This document shows positions 51,292-59,600 of a stretch of DNA of 64,000 nucleotides, piece by piece. The translations under genes were made by a program, and so were the position numbers. The DNA comes from Actinospica robiniae DSM 44927 (GTDB lineage: Bacteria; Actinomycetota; Actinomycetes; Streptomycetales; Catenulisporaceae): the NCBI RefSeq assembly GCF_000504285.1, contig NZ_KI632511.1, forward strand, positions 8,848,154-8,912,153, in the 5' to 3' direction. The notes below the pieces were generated by a model. It searched no databases. It was not told the DNA's origin and saw only the letters and a program-made list of their open reading frames with translations. Numbering within the stretch: the first letter of the stretch is position 1; the number at the start of each line of letters is the position of its first letter.

Positions 51292-52377
51292 TCAGCCCTC
51301 GATCTCGCGCATCAGCAGGCAGGCGGGGGCGAAGACGTTCATGCTCGCGCCGGTCGGCGCGGGCACGCCGGTGGCCGGATCGAGCCGGAACACGGTGATG
51401 GCGTCCGAACGCTGATTCGCGCTCAGCAGCAGCGTGCCGTCCGGGGAGAGCGCGATGTCGCGCGGCCAGGCGCCGCCGATCGGCAGGGTGGAGATCCGCT
51501 CCGGCTTGGCCGGGTCGGCCAGCGAGAAGGTGAGCAGTTCGTCGCGGCCGCGGTTGGCGGTGTACAGGAACCGGCCGTCCGCGCTGATCACGATGCCGGA
51601 GGGGAAGTCCTCGCCGGACACGCCGTTCTCGAGCACCGGCACCTCCCCGAGCACGGAGAACTCCCCGCGCTCGGCGTCGTAGGTGCACGCGGCGACGGTG
51701 AAGCCGAGCTCGGCGATGACGTACGCGTAGCCGCCGGCCGGGTGGAAGACGAGGTGGCGCGGGCCGAAGCCGGGCCGGAACGAGGAGCGCGCGACCTGCT
51801 CCAGCGAGCCCTGCTCCGGGTCCAGCACGAAGGTGCGGATCGAGTCCGTGCCCAGGTCCACCGCGAGGATGTACCTGCCGTCCGGCGATTCGCGCACCAT
51901 GTGCGCGTGCGGGCCGGTCTGGCGCTGCGGGTGCGGGCCGCGGCCCTCGAACGCGGCCAGGTGCGTCTGGCCGCCGACCGAGCCGTCCGGCTCGATCCGG
52001 TGCAGCGAGAGCGAACCGCGGTCGTCGGTGTCGCCGTAGTTCGCCACGGCCAGGAACCGGCCGCCGCCGACCAGCGCGGCGTAGCAGGGCTCTGCGCCGC
52101 CGGTGGGCATCGCCTCGCCGAGCGGCTCGAACCAGCCGGCCCCGTGGTCCGCGAACGCCGCGATCCGCCCGACCGGGCCCTCGTCCACTGCGTAGAGCAG
52201 TTCCCCGCCGGCCGGCGCGTTCCCGCCGCGCACCAGCCACGACGGGTCGGCGAACGGCGTGACCTGCCCGCGCGACTCCAGCGTGGCGCCGTCGGCCGAG
52301 GCCCAGGCCCGGCCGATCCCGCGGGTCTGGTTCGGTCCGCCGGTGTAGGTGCCGACGGTGAGTTCGATTCCTTGCAT
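51292..52377 (-). CDS. Lactonase family protein, seven-bladed propeller (YbhE/Pgl type)
   Basis: A 361-residue lactonase-family beta-propeller. LTVGTYTGGPNQTRGI opens blade 1; YAALVGGGRFLAVANYGDTDDRGSLSLHRI, GPHAHMVRESPDGRYILAVDLGTDSIRTF, FGPRHLVFHPAGGYAYVIAELG, FPSGIVISADGRFLYTANRG and WPRDIALSPDGTLLLSANQRSDAITVF are the repeated blades with the family His, Arg and Asn residues. Characterised relatives hydrolyse 6-phosphogluconolactone. As the last gene of an operon that also holds KDG kinase and ridA, it may open a sugar-acid lactone such as glucosaminolactone. ATG 52377 is preferred to GTG 52395. Confidence 0.82.
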   Translation of the reverse strand: MQGIELTVGTYTGGPNQTRGIGRAWASADGATLESRGQVTPFADPSWLVRGGNAPAGGELLYAVDEGPVGRIAAFADHGAGWFEPLGEAMPTGGAEPCYAALVGGGRFLAVANYGDTDDRGSLSLHRIEPDGSVGGQTHLAAFEGRGPHPQRQTGPHAHMVRESPDGRYILAVDLGTDSIRTFVLDPEQGSLEQVARSSFRPGFGPRHLVFHPAGGYAYVIAELGFTVAACTYDAERGEFSVLGEVPVLENGVSGEDFPSGIVISADGRFLYTANRGRDELLTFSLADPAKPERISTLPIGGAWPRDIALSPDGTLLLSANQRSDAITVFRLDPATGVPAPTGASMNVFAPACLLMREIEG

Positions 52378-52415
52378 GCTCGATGAGCCTTCCACGGTGA
52401 GCGCTGACGGGTTGT

Positions 52416-52823
52416 TCAGTCGGTGACGGCGAGCGCGTCGATCTCCACCAGCATCTCGGCGTGCGGGAGGCCGGTGAACACGGTGGTGCGGGCCGGCGGG
52501 ATCCCGCTCGGCACGTGCCGCACGATGAACTCGGAGTACGCGTCGTTCATCGCGGTGAAGTCCTCCCGGCGGGTGAGGTAGACCCGGAACATCAGCACGT
52601 CCTCGACGCTCGCGCCGCCGGCCTCCAGGATCGCCCGGACGTTCTCCAGCGTCCGCGTCGTCTGGCCCTTGACGTCGCCGAGGGCGATGTACGTCCCGGT
52701 CGCCGGGTCCATCGGGCCCTGCCCGGCCACCTGCAGGAACGGGCCCTTGCGCACGCCCTGGGAGAAGCTGTGGGCGGGGGCGGGGGCCGAGGGCGTGCGC
52801 ACCGCGGTCTTGTGCGGGTCCAT
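52416..52823 (-). CDS. RidA family enamine/imine deaminase
   Basis: A 135-residue RidA/YjgF/UK114 protein. FSQGVRKGPFLQVAGQGPMDPATGTY, GDVKGQTTRTLENVRAILEAGGASVEDVLMFRVYLTRREDF and PARTTVFTGLPHAEMLVEIDALAV are the family blocks, and the active-site Arg is in PPARTTV, with the E in LVEIDA. RidA hydrolyses reactive 2-aminoacrylate-like enamines released by PLP dehydratases; a PLP dehydratase is encoded in the divergent operon, giving a concrete partner. It lies between iclR and the lactonase gene in the same operon. Confidence 0.9.
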   Translation of the reverse strand: MDPHKTAVRTPSAPAPAHSFSQGVRKGPFLQVAGQGPMDPATGTYIALGDVKGQTTRTLENVRAILEAGGASVEDVLMFRVYLTRREDFTAMNDAYSEFIVRHVPSGIPPARTTVFTGLPHAEMLVEIDALAVTD

Positions 52824-52845
52824 CAGGAACTTTCCTCTATTCGTT

Positions 52846-53592
52846 TCACGGAAGAAGCCAGCCGCAGTCGGCGGAGACCGCCGCCGCGGTGGCGAGCAGC
52901 TCGGGCAGCAGCTTCAGCACCTGCCCGAAGTCGAGCACGACGTCCGGCACGGACAGCGAGACGGCGGCGACCACGCGGCCGGTCGCGTCCCGGACCGGAG
53001 CGCCGACGCAGTTGAGGAACGTCTCATGCTCACCACGATCCACCGCGTACCCCTGTTCGGCGACCCGGGTGAGCTCGGCGAGGAACGCCTCCGGGTCGGT
53101 GAGCGTGTTCGGGGTCAGCGACTCGTACGCGATGCCCTCCGCGACGGCGCGGCGCTCGCGCGCCGGCAGGTCGGCGAGCAGGACTTTCGCGACGGCGGTG
53201 CAGTGCAGCCGCGCGCTCAGTCCGATCCGCGAGTACATCCGCACCGGATGCCGGGAGTCGTACTTGTCGATGTAGACGACCTCGCCGCCCTCGTAGGCCG
53301 CGAGGTGGACGGTGTGGCCGCTGTTCCGGTTGAGCGCGGCCAGGTGCGGCGCGGCGGCGGCGAGCACCGGACGCTGTTCGAGCGCGCGGCTGGAGAGCGC
53401 GAACAGGCCGGCGCCGAGGTGGTAGCGGTAGGTGGCGTCGCGGTAGACGAATCGGTCCTCTTCGAGAGTGCGCAGCAGGCGCAGCACGGTCGTCTTGTGC
53501 ACTTCGACGCTCGCGGCGAGCTCGTCGAGCGAACGCGGACCTTCGGCAAGCTCTTGGAGCAGCTGCAGTGCCCGGCCGAGGCTCTGGCTCAT
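52846..53592 (-). CDS. IclR family transcriptional regulator
   Basis: A 248-residue IclR regulator. The winged helix is LGRALQLLQELAEGPRSLDELAASVEVHKTTVLRLLRTLEEDRFVYRD; the effector domain includes HTVHLAAYEGGEVVYIDKYDSRHPVRMYSRIGLSARLHCTAVAKVLLADLP and GYAVDRGEHETFLNCVGAPVRDATGRVVAAVSLSVPD. ATG 53592 overlaps the kinase stop as ATGA, so it is co-translated with the KDG kinase. It most probably controls both this operon and the divergent one from the shared region at 54633-54749. Confidence 0.9.
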   Translation of the reverse strand: MSQSLGRALQLLQELAEGPRSLDELAASVEVHKTTVLRLLRTLEEDRFVYRDATYRYHLGAGLFALSSRALEQRPVLAAAAPHLAALNRNSGHTVHLAAYEGGEVVYIDKYDSRHPVRMYSRIGLSARLHCTAVAKVLLADLPARERRAVAEGIAYESLTPNTLTDPEAFLAELTRVAEQGYAVDRGEHETFLNCVGAPVRDATGRVVAAVSLSVPDVVLDFGQVLKLLPELLATAAAVSADCGWLLP

Positions 53593-54632
53593 GCGATGAC
53601 CTCGGCGGCCGCGCGCAGCTTGGACCATTCCTGCGCCGTGCATTCCAGCAGCCGGGTCAGCTCGTCCGCGGCCGGGGGAGTGCCGTGGTCGCCCGAGACC
53701 ATGAGCGCGCACGCGGCGCAGATATGACCGAGCCTCAGCCGGCGCCGCTGCTCGTAGCCGCGCAACAGGCCGGCCAGGTACCCGGCGGCGAACGAGTCTC
53801 CGGCGCCGATCGGCTCGACCACCTCGACCCGAAGCGCGGGCTCGACGACCACCGTGTCACCTTCGAACGCCGATACTCCGTTCTCGGCGTCCTTGACCAC
53901 GAGCAGGCGCGGCCCGGGCAACAGAGCCCGTAGACGCTCCGGGTCGTCGGTGCCGAAGAGCGCTTGCGCCTCGTCGCCTCCGACGAACACGACGTCGGCC
54001 TGGTCGGCGAGGGTGGCGAGGACGTCTGCGGGGTCGACGCCGCCGGAGCCTTCCGGCCGCTGCCACATCGCCGGGCGCCAGTTCACGTCGAAGCTGACGA
54101 GCTGTCCGGGCCGGCGCTGATCGAGCACCGCTTGGACGAGCTGCCGGCCTCCGTCCCGGCCGGAAGCCTGGCCCAGAGCCGCGGTGATGCCGGTCAGGTG
54201 TATCAGCCGCGCGGAGTCGAGCAGCGCGGCGACGCGCGGCTGGTCGAGCGTGGCGGGTTCGAGCACTGATCCAGCCGAGGTGCTGCGGTAGTAATGCAGC
54301 TTGCTGCGACCCGGGCCGAGGTCGTGCGGCGAGCCGGTGGCGGCGCCGATCTCCTTGACGTACAAGCCGGTCGGCCGGTGCGGGTCGATGTCGACTCCGG
54401 AGACGTCGACGCCGTGGCTGGCGATCCCGTCGAGCAGCAGCCGCCCGAATCCGTCAGCGCCGACGCGGCTGACCCACGCCGCCGGCACACCGAGGGCCAC
54501 GAGCGCGCAGGCCGCGTTGGACTCCGCACCGCCGAAGCCGCGGCGGAACAGCTCCGCGTCCTCGAGCGGTCCCGGCTGCTCGGGCAGCAGCGTGATCATC
54601 GACTCGCCGACGCAGACGACTTGCGCACTCAC
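53589..54632 (-). CDS. kdgK: 2-keto-3-deoxygluconate kinase (PfkB family)
   Basis: A 347-residue PfkB kinase of the KDG kinase subgroup. CVGESMITLLPEQPGPLEDAELFRRGFGGAESNAACALVALG is the substrate lid; RSKLHYYRSTSAGSVL contains the Tyr-Tyr-Arg motif that binds KDG in characterised enzymes; VEPIGAGDSFAAGYLAGLL has catalytic Asp279 in GAGD. It would convert KDG to KDPG for the aldolase in the divergent operon. GTG 54632 has GGGAG 7 bp upstream. It is first in the kinase-iclR-ridA-lactonase operon. Confidence 0.88.
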   Translation of the reverse strand: MSAQVVCVGESMITLLPEQPGPLEDAELFRRGFGGAESNAACALVALGVPAAWVSRVGADGFGRLLLDGIASHGVDVSGVDIDPHRPTGLYVKEIGAATGSPHDLGPGRSKLHYYRSTSAGSVLEPATLDQPRVAALLDSARLIHLTGITAALGQASGRDGGRQLVQAVLDQRRPGQLVSFDVNWRPAMWQRPEGSGGVDPADVLATLADQADVVFVGGDEAQALFGTDDPERLRALLPGPRLLVVKDAENGVSAFEGDTVVVEPALRVEVVEPIGAGDSFAAGYLAGLLRGYEQRRRLRLGHICAACALMVSGDHGTPPAADELTRLLECTAQEWSKLRAAAEVIA

Positions 54633-54695
54633 CGCCGGCTCCCTCGTGGACGTCGTTGACCTTCGACGAGCCGCGATGCTACAAGTTCTGTACAC

Positions 54696-54725
54696 GATGC
54701 GCAATGGCCGTTGCATGATGCGCAA
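54696..54725. promoter_or_regulatory. Direct repeats GATGCGCAA in the divergent IclR-locus promoter
   Basis: GATGCGCAA occurs at 54696-54704 and 54717-54725, 21 bp apart (two helical turns). Within it GCAATGGCCGTTGC is a near-palindrome and GTTGC-N7-GCAAC an exact one. It lies between the kinase (GTG 54632, minus) and the dehydratase (ATG 54750, plus), where an IclR regulator could control both operons. Binding is inferred. Confidence 0.55.
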
Positions 54726-54749
54726 CGGCGCTCGCAGGAGGGAACGACG

Positions 54750-56027
54750 ATGACAGCCACCGCGACCGTGGCCGGCCTGGCCGACGAGGTGCTCGACTGG
54801 CGGTTCAAGGCGATCCCGGCGAGCGCCTGGGGCGTTTCGGTGCGGGAGCTGCTCGCCTCACGCCCGCGCCTGTCGGACTTCGGCACCCCCTTGCTCACGC
54901 TCGATGCGGGCGCACTCGCGGCGAACCTCGAGACGATGGCCGGATACTGCGCCTCCGCCGGCGTCGGACTCGCGCCCCACGGCAAGACGACCATGGCGCC
55001 CGCGTTGTGGGAACGCCAGATCGCCGCCGGAGCCTGGGGCATCACGCTCGCGAACGTGCCGCAGCTGCGGGTCGGACGCGCGTTCGGGCAGCGCCGGCTG
55101 CAACTGGCGAACGCGCTGGTGGACCCGATCGGGCTGCGCTGGATCGCGGACGAGCTCGACGCGGATCCCGACTTCTCGTTCGTCTCCTGGGTCGACTCGG
55201 TGCGTACGGTCGAGCTGATGAGCGGCCTGCTGCACGCCCACGGCGCGCGCCGCCCGGTCGACGTGCTCGTGGAGATCGGCCAGCCCGGCGCCCGCACCGG
55301 CGCGCGCGACATCGAGGAGGCCGTGGGGATCGCGCGCGCGGTGGCCGAAAGCCCGCGGCTGCGACTGGCGGGCATCGCAGGGTACGAAGGCGTCGTCGCA
55401 CACGCGGCGTCGCCCCGGGATCTCGAGGCCGTGAGCGCCTACCTGCGCAAGCTCGTCGCGCTGCACGAGCGATTGACCGAAGCAGGGCTCTACGACCCCT
55501 CCGCCGAGATCGTCGTCACCGCCGGGGGGAGCGCGTTCTTCGACCAGGTCGTCGAGGTTCTCGGCCCGCTCGCGTCCTCCAATGTCAATGTACTGCTGCG
55601 CTCTGGCGCCTATCTCGTTCACGACGACGGCTTCTACCGCGGCATCTCCCCGTTCGGCCGAAGCGTCGGCGACAGCCCTCTGATCTCGGCCATGCATGGC
55701 TGGGCACGCGTGCTGTCCCGCCCCGAGCCCGATCTGGCACTCCTCGACGGCGGCAAGCGCGACTTCCCGTTCGACGAAGGCCTGCCCACGCCCCAATACG
55801 CGAACGGCGATCCGGGCCCGGTAGCCGGCGCGTCCGTGACCGCGGTCGCAGACCAACACACGTTCCTGCGCCTCGATCCCGGCAGTACGGTCAAGGTCGG
55901 CGAAGTCGTCCGGCTCGGGCTTTCGCATCCGTGTACTGCCATGGACAAGTGGTCATTGATTCCTGTGTTTGACGACTCTTCGAGCACTGACCCGATCGTC
56001 GTCGACCTGATCCGGACGTTCTTCTGA
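54750..56027 (+). CDS. PLP-dependent D-serine/D-glucosaminate dehydratase-like protein (fold type III)
   Basis: A 425-residue alanine-racemase-fold PLP enzyme. TPLLTLDAGALAANLETMAGYCASAGVGLAPHGKTTM holds the PLP lysine Lys79; VTAGGSAFFDQVVEVLG is a phosphate-binding loop; the C-terminal LSHPCTAMDKWSLIPV carries the His393-x-Cys395 zinc pair of D-serine dehydratases. D-glucosaminate dehydratase belongs to the same family. Because its neighbours are a KDG kinase, a KDPG aldolase and a deacylase, conversion of D-glucosaminate to KDG plus ammonia is more likely than D-serine breakdown, but this is inference. GGAGGGAAC precedes the ATG; its stop overlaps the next start by 1 bp. Confidence 0.85.
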   Translation: MTATATVAGLADEVLDWRFKAIPASAWGVSVRELLASRPRLSDFGTPLLTLDAGALAANLETMAGYCASAGVGLAPHGKTTMAPALWERQIAAGAWGITLANVPQLRVGRAFGQRRLQLANALVDPIGLRWIADELDADPDFSFVSWVDSVRTVELMSGLLHAHGARRPVDVLVEIGQPGARTGARDIEEAVGIARAVAESPRLRLAGIAGYEGVVAHAASPRDLEAVSAYLRKLVALHERLTEAGLYDPSAEIVVTAGGSAFFDQVVEVLGPLASSNVNVLLRSGAYLVHDDGFYRGISPFGRSVGDSPLISAMHGWARVLSRPEPDLALLDGGKRDFPFDEGLPTPQYANGDPGPVAGASVTAVADQHTFLRLDPGSTVKVGEVVRLGLSHPCTAMDKWSLIPVFDDSSSTDPIVVDLIRTFF

Positions 56028-57649
56028 TGACGACACTTCTACGCGGCGCCACCGTCGTCGACGGCACCGGCGCGCCCGGGTATCGCGCCGACGTCGTGCT
56101 CGCCGACGGCCGCATCGCCGAGATCGCACCGGAGAGCGCGGGCCGGCACGCCGCCGCGGACGGCGCGGCGCACTCAATCGACGCGGCAGGGCTCGTGCTC
56201 GCGCCGGGCTTCATCGACATGCACGCTCACTCCGATCTCGCGCTGCTCACCGACCCCGAGCACCTCGCCAAGGTCGGCCAGGGCGTGACGCTCGAAGTCC
56301 TCGGCCAGGACGGGCTGTCCTACGCGCCCGTCGACGACGAAACCCTCAGCCGGATCCGCCGCCAGATCACCGGCTGGAACGGAGATCCGGCCGGGTTCGA
56401 CTGGAACTGGCGCAGCGTCGGCGAATACCTCGACCGACTCGACACCACCGGCATCGCCGCTAACGCGTGTTACCTGGTGCCGCACGGTTCCGTGCGTATG
56501 CTCGTGCTCGGATACGAAGACAGGGCGCCATCTGAGCACGAGCTCGAGAGCATGCGGACCCTGATACGGACCGGCATGGCCGAGGGCGCTGTCGGCATGT
56601 CCTGCGGCCTCGGCTACACGCCCGGGATGTACGCCGCCACGGAAGAACTCACCGATCTCAGCCGCGTCGTGGCCGACCTCGGCGGATTCCTCGCCCCGCA
56701 CCACCGCTCGTACGGCGCGGGAGCCCTCGAAGCCTACGCGGAGATGATCGAGGTCTGTGAGACTGCCGGCTGCTCGTTGCACCTATCCCACGCCACCATG
56801 AACTTCGGCGTCAACAAGGGCCGCGCGGGCGAACTGCTCGCCCTGCTCGACGATGCGGCCGCGCGCGGCTGCGACATCACTCTGGACACCTACCCCTACC
56901 TGCCCGGCTCCACGACGCTTGCCGCGCTGCTGCCCGGCTGGACCTCGGCCGGCGGGCCCGACGGTGTCCTGCGTCTGCTTCAGGACGAGGAAGCGTGCCG
57001 GAAGATCCGGCGCGAGATGGAGATCGACGGATCCGACGGCTGCCACGGCGTTCCCGTCGACTGGGACACCATCCGCATCTCAGGGGTCGGAGATCTCGCA
57101 CTCGCTGACCGAGTCGGGCGCACGATCGCGCAACTCGCCGCCGACCAATCCCGCGACGCCTTCGACGTCTACCGCGACCTGCTCCGCGCCGACCGGCTCG
57201 CCACCACGATCCTGCAGCTCGTGGGCCACGAGGAGAACGTCCAGGCGATCATGCGGCACCCGGCGCACACCGGCGGTAGCGACGGCCTGCTCGTCGGCGC
57301 CCGGCCGCACCCGCGCGCCTGGGGCACCTTCCCCCGCTTCCTCGGCCACTACGGCCGGGAACTCGGCGTCCTCGGGCTCGAGGAATGCGTCGCGCACCTG
57401 ACCGGCAACGCCGCCCGGCGCCTACGGCTGCGTGATCGAGGCCTGATACGCGCCGGATACGCCGCCGACGTGGTCCTGTTCGACCCGGAGACCGTCCGCG
57501 ACACGGCCACTTTCGACCAGCCCCGGCAGACGCCGACCGGCATCGAGCACGTCTTCGTCAACGGCGTATCCGTGATCGAAGACGGCCGCCGCACCAGCGC
57601 CGTCCCCGGGCGCGCCCTGCGCCGTACGAACAGAAGCGAGACGATATGA
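56027..57649 (+). CDS. D-aminoacylase/N-acyl-D-glucosaminate deacylase-type amidohydrolase
   Basis: A 540-residue amidohydrolase of the D-aminoacylase family. GLVLAPGFIDMHAHSDLALL gives His66-x-His68; SLHLSHATMNFG and HPAHTGGSDGLLVG supply further His and Asp metal ligands; LVPHGSVRMLVLG and MAEGAVGMSCGLGYTPGMYA are conserved blocks, and the C-terminal NAARRLRLRDRGLIRAGYAADVVLFDPETV is the small beta domain. Family members remove acyl groups from N-acyl-D-amino acids; one branch is known to deacetylate N-acetyl-D-glucosaminate. It is coupled to the dehydratase (1-bp overlap) and to the aldolase (ATGA overlap). Confidence 0.87.
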   Translation: MTTLLRGATVVDGTGAPGYRADVVLADGRIAEIAPESAGRHAAADGAAHSIDAAGLVLAPGFIDMHAHSDLALLTDPEHLAKVGQGVTLEVLGQDGLSYAPVDDETLSRIRRQITGWNGDPAGFDWNWRSVGEYLDRLDTTGIAANACYLVPHGSVRMLVLGYEDRAPSEHELESMRTLIRTGMAEGAVGMSCGLGYTPGMYAATEELTDLSRVVADLGGFLAPHHRSYGAGALEAYAEMIEVCETAGCSLHLSHATMNFGVNKGRAGELLALLDDAAARGCDITLDTYPYLPGSTTLAALLPGWTSAGGPDGVLRLLQDEEACRKIRREMEIDGSDGCHGVPVDWDTIRISGVGDLALADRVGRTIAQLAADQSRDAFDVYRDLLRADRLATTILQLVGHEENVQAIMRHPAHTGGSDGLLVGARPHPRAWGTFPRFLGHYGRELGVLGLEECVAHLTGNAARRLRLRDRGLIRAGYAADVVLFDPETVRDTATFDQPRQTPTGIEHVFVNGVSVIEDGRRTSAVPGRALRRTNRSETI

Positions 57650-58287
57650 ACCAGCAGCTCTCCGGCGCCCTGAACGTGATCGCGACCGACCGGGTCCTCG
57701 CCGTGGTGCGCGCCCCGAGCGTGCCGGACCCCGCAGGACTCTGCGACGCCCTCGCCGAGGGCGGCATCCGCGCGGTCGAGTTCACCTTCACCACCCCGGG
57801 CGTCGCCGACATCCTCGCCCGCGCCGCCGCCGCCCGCCGCCCCGGCACCCACCTCGGCGCCGGAACCGTGCTCACCGCCGGACAGGCCGAGGCGGCGATC
57901 GACGCCGGAGCCGAGTTCCTGGTGACCCCGGCGCTGCGGCCCGAGGTCGCCCGGGTGGCCGCCCGTGCGGACATTCCGGTGCTGATGGGTGCGCTCACCC
58001 CGACCGAGGTGCTGGGCGCCATGGATCTGGGCGCGGCCGCGGTGAAGATCTTTCCGGCCTCCTCGCACAGCCCGAAGTACATCAAGGATCTGCGAGGCCC
58101 GTTCCCGGACGTCCGGCTCGTGCCCTCCGGCGGCGTCAACCTCGGCAACGCCCGCGCGTTCCTCGACCACGGCGCCTTCGCCGTCTGCTGTGGCACCGAT
58201 GTCGTCCCGCCCGACCTCGTCGCCGCGGGCGGCAACGAACTCGAGATCCGCGGCCGCGCCGCCGCCTTCGTGGCCGCGATCCGGTAA
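57646..58287 (+). CDS. 2-keto-3-deoxy-6-phosphogluconate aldolase
   Basis: A 213-residue class I KDPG/KHG aldolase. VLAVVRAPSVPDPAGLCDALAEGGIRAVEFTFTTPG contains the general-acid Glu45, HLGAGTVLTAGQAEAAIDAGAEFLVTP the phosphate loop, and GAAAVKIFPASS the Schiff-base Lys134; VRLVPSGGVNLGN closes the barrel. It splits KDPG into pyruvate and glyceraldehyde 3-phosphate. It ends the dehydratase-deacylase-aldolase operon; the P450 starts 60 bp later and could be read with it. Confidence 0.9.
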   Translation: MNQQLSGALNVIATDRVLAVVRAPSVPDPAGLCDALAEGGIRAVEFTFTTPGVADILARAAAARRPGTHLGAGTVLTAGQAEAAIDAGAEFLVTPALRPEVARVAARADIPVLMGALTPTEVLGAMDLGAAAVKIFPASSHSPKYIKDLRGPFPDVRLVPSGGVNLGNARAFLDHGAFAVCCGTDVVPPDLVAAGGNELEIRGRAAAFVAAIR

Positions 58288-58346
58288 CGTCGTGAGGGCT
58301 GGACTGCACGTCACTGTCCGGCCCGGCGATGCCGAGGGAGCGGCCC

Positions 58347-59600
58347 ATGAGTCAGCTTTCGCAGACGGTCCGGTTCGCCACCGGCCTGTACCGGCAGCGG
58401 CTGGACATCGCCTACGCGGCGCACGTCCACCACGCGCCGCTCGCGCAGCTCGACACCCGCGCAGGGCACTCCGACCCGTACGCCGTGTACCGCCGCATGC
58501 GCGCGGACGGCCCGCTCGCCCCGACCCGCAAGGGCAACTGGGTGACGGTCAGCCACCGCATTTGCAGCGCGGTGCTGCGCGACCGGCGCTTCGGCGTGGT
58601 CCGCGATCCGTATCTGGACATGTCGTTCCTGGGCATGAACCCGCCGGACCACACCCGGCTGCGCCGGCTCGCCCAGCCCGCTTTCAGCCCGAAGACCCTC
58701 CCGGCCTACCAGACCCGGATCGAGCGGACCGTCGAGGGTCTGCTGGACCGCGCCGCGAGCGCGCCGGGCACCTTCGACCTCGTCTCCGGCTTCGCCGCGC
58801 CGCTGCCGATCACCGTCATCACCGACCTGCTCGGCATCCCCGACGCCGACAGCGGGCAGTTCGCCGCGTACGGCGCCGCCGTCGGCAGCGCGCTCGACGG
58901 CATCCGCTCCCTGCGACAGGCCCGGCGGGTGCAGGCCGCGGCGGAGAAGCTCGGCGTCGTCTTCGACCGGCTGATCGACCTGCGCCGCCGCGAACCCGGC
59001 GACGACCTGACCAGCCGCCTGGTCGCGGCCGAGGGCGGCCAGGTGCACGCCGACGAACTCAGGCCGCTGATCAACCTGCTGCTGATCGCCGGCTTCGAGA
59101 CCACCGTCAACCTCATCGGCAGCTGCGTGCTGAACCTGCTGCGCCACCCGGACCAGTGGCAGGCGTTGTGCGCCGAGCCCGAACGCCTCGCACCCCAGGC
59201 CGTGGAAGAGACGCTGCGCTACGACCCGCCGGTCCAGGCCACCAGCCGGATCGCGCTCGAAGACCTCGAGCTCGAGGGCACGCCGGTGCATCTCGGCCAA
59301 TCCGTCGTCACCATGATCGGCGCCGCGGGCCGCGACCCCGAGGTCTACGAGCGCCCTGAGGTGTTCGACATCGAACGCGTCCCCGAGGTCGACCACCTAG
59401 CCTTCTCCGGCGGCATCCACTATTGCGTGGGCCAGCCGCTCGCCCGGATGGAGGCCGTCATCGCGCTGCGCCTGCTCGCGACGCGCATGCCAAGCCTCCG
59501 CGTGGCCGGCCGGCCTCGGCTGCGCCCGGCCACGGCGATCCGGGGACCGCTCTACCTGCCGGTGCGGGTCGCGCCGGCCCAAGCGACGCTCACGGCGTGA
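58347..59600 (+). CDS. Cytochrome P450
   Basis: A 417-residue soluble bacterial P450. The I-helix reads LLLIAGFETTVNLIG (AGxET with Glu for the usual Asp), the K-helix EETLRYDPPVQ (ExxR), and the haem loop FSGGIHYCVGQPLARME supplies the axial Cys. It has the usual class I length, needing a ferredoxin and reductase; none is adjacent. It follows the aldolase by 60 bp with GAGGGAG before ATG 58347. No biosynthetic neighbours identify a substrate. Its last 11 bp overlap the convergent sulfatase gene. Confidence 0.93.
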   Translation: MSQLSQTVRFATGLYRQRLDIAYAAHVHHAPLAQLDTRAGHSDPYAVYRRMRADGPLAPTRKGNWVTVSHRICSAVLRDRRFGVVRDPYLDMSFLGMNPPDHTRLRRLAQPAFSPKTLPAYQTRIERTVEGLLDRAASAPGTFDLVSGFAAPLPITVITDLLGIPDADSGQFAAYGAAVGSALDGIRSLRQARRVQAAAEKLGVVFDRLIDLRRREPGDDLTSRLVAAEGGQVHADELRPLINLLLIAGFETTVNLIGSCVLNLLRHPDQWQALCAEPERLAPQAVEETLRYDPPVQATSRIALEDLELEGTPVHLGQSVVTMIGAAGRDPEVYERPEVFDIERVPEVDHLAFSGGIHYCVGQPLARMEAVIALRLLATRMPSLRVAGRPRLRPATAIRGPLYLPVRVAPAQATLTA

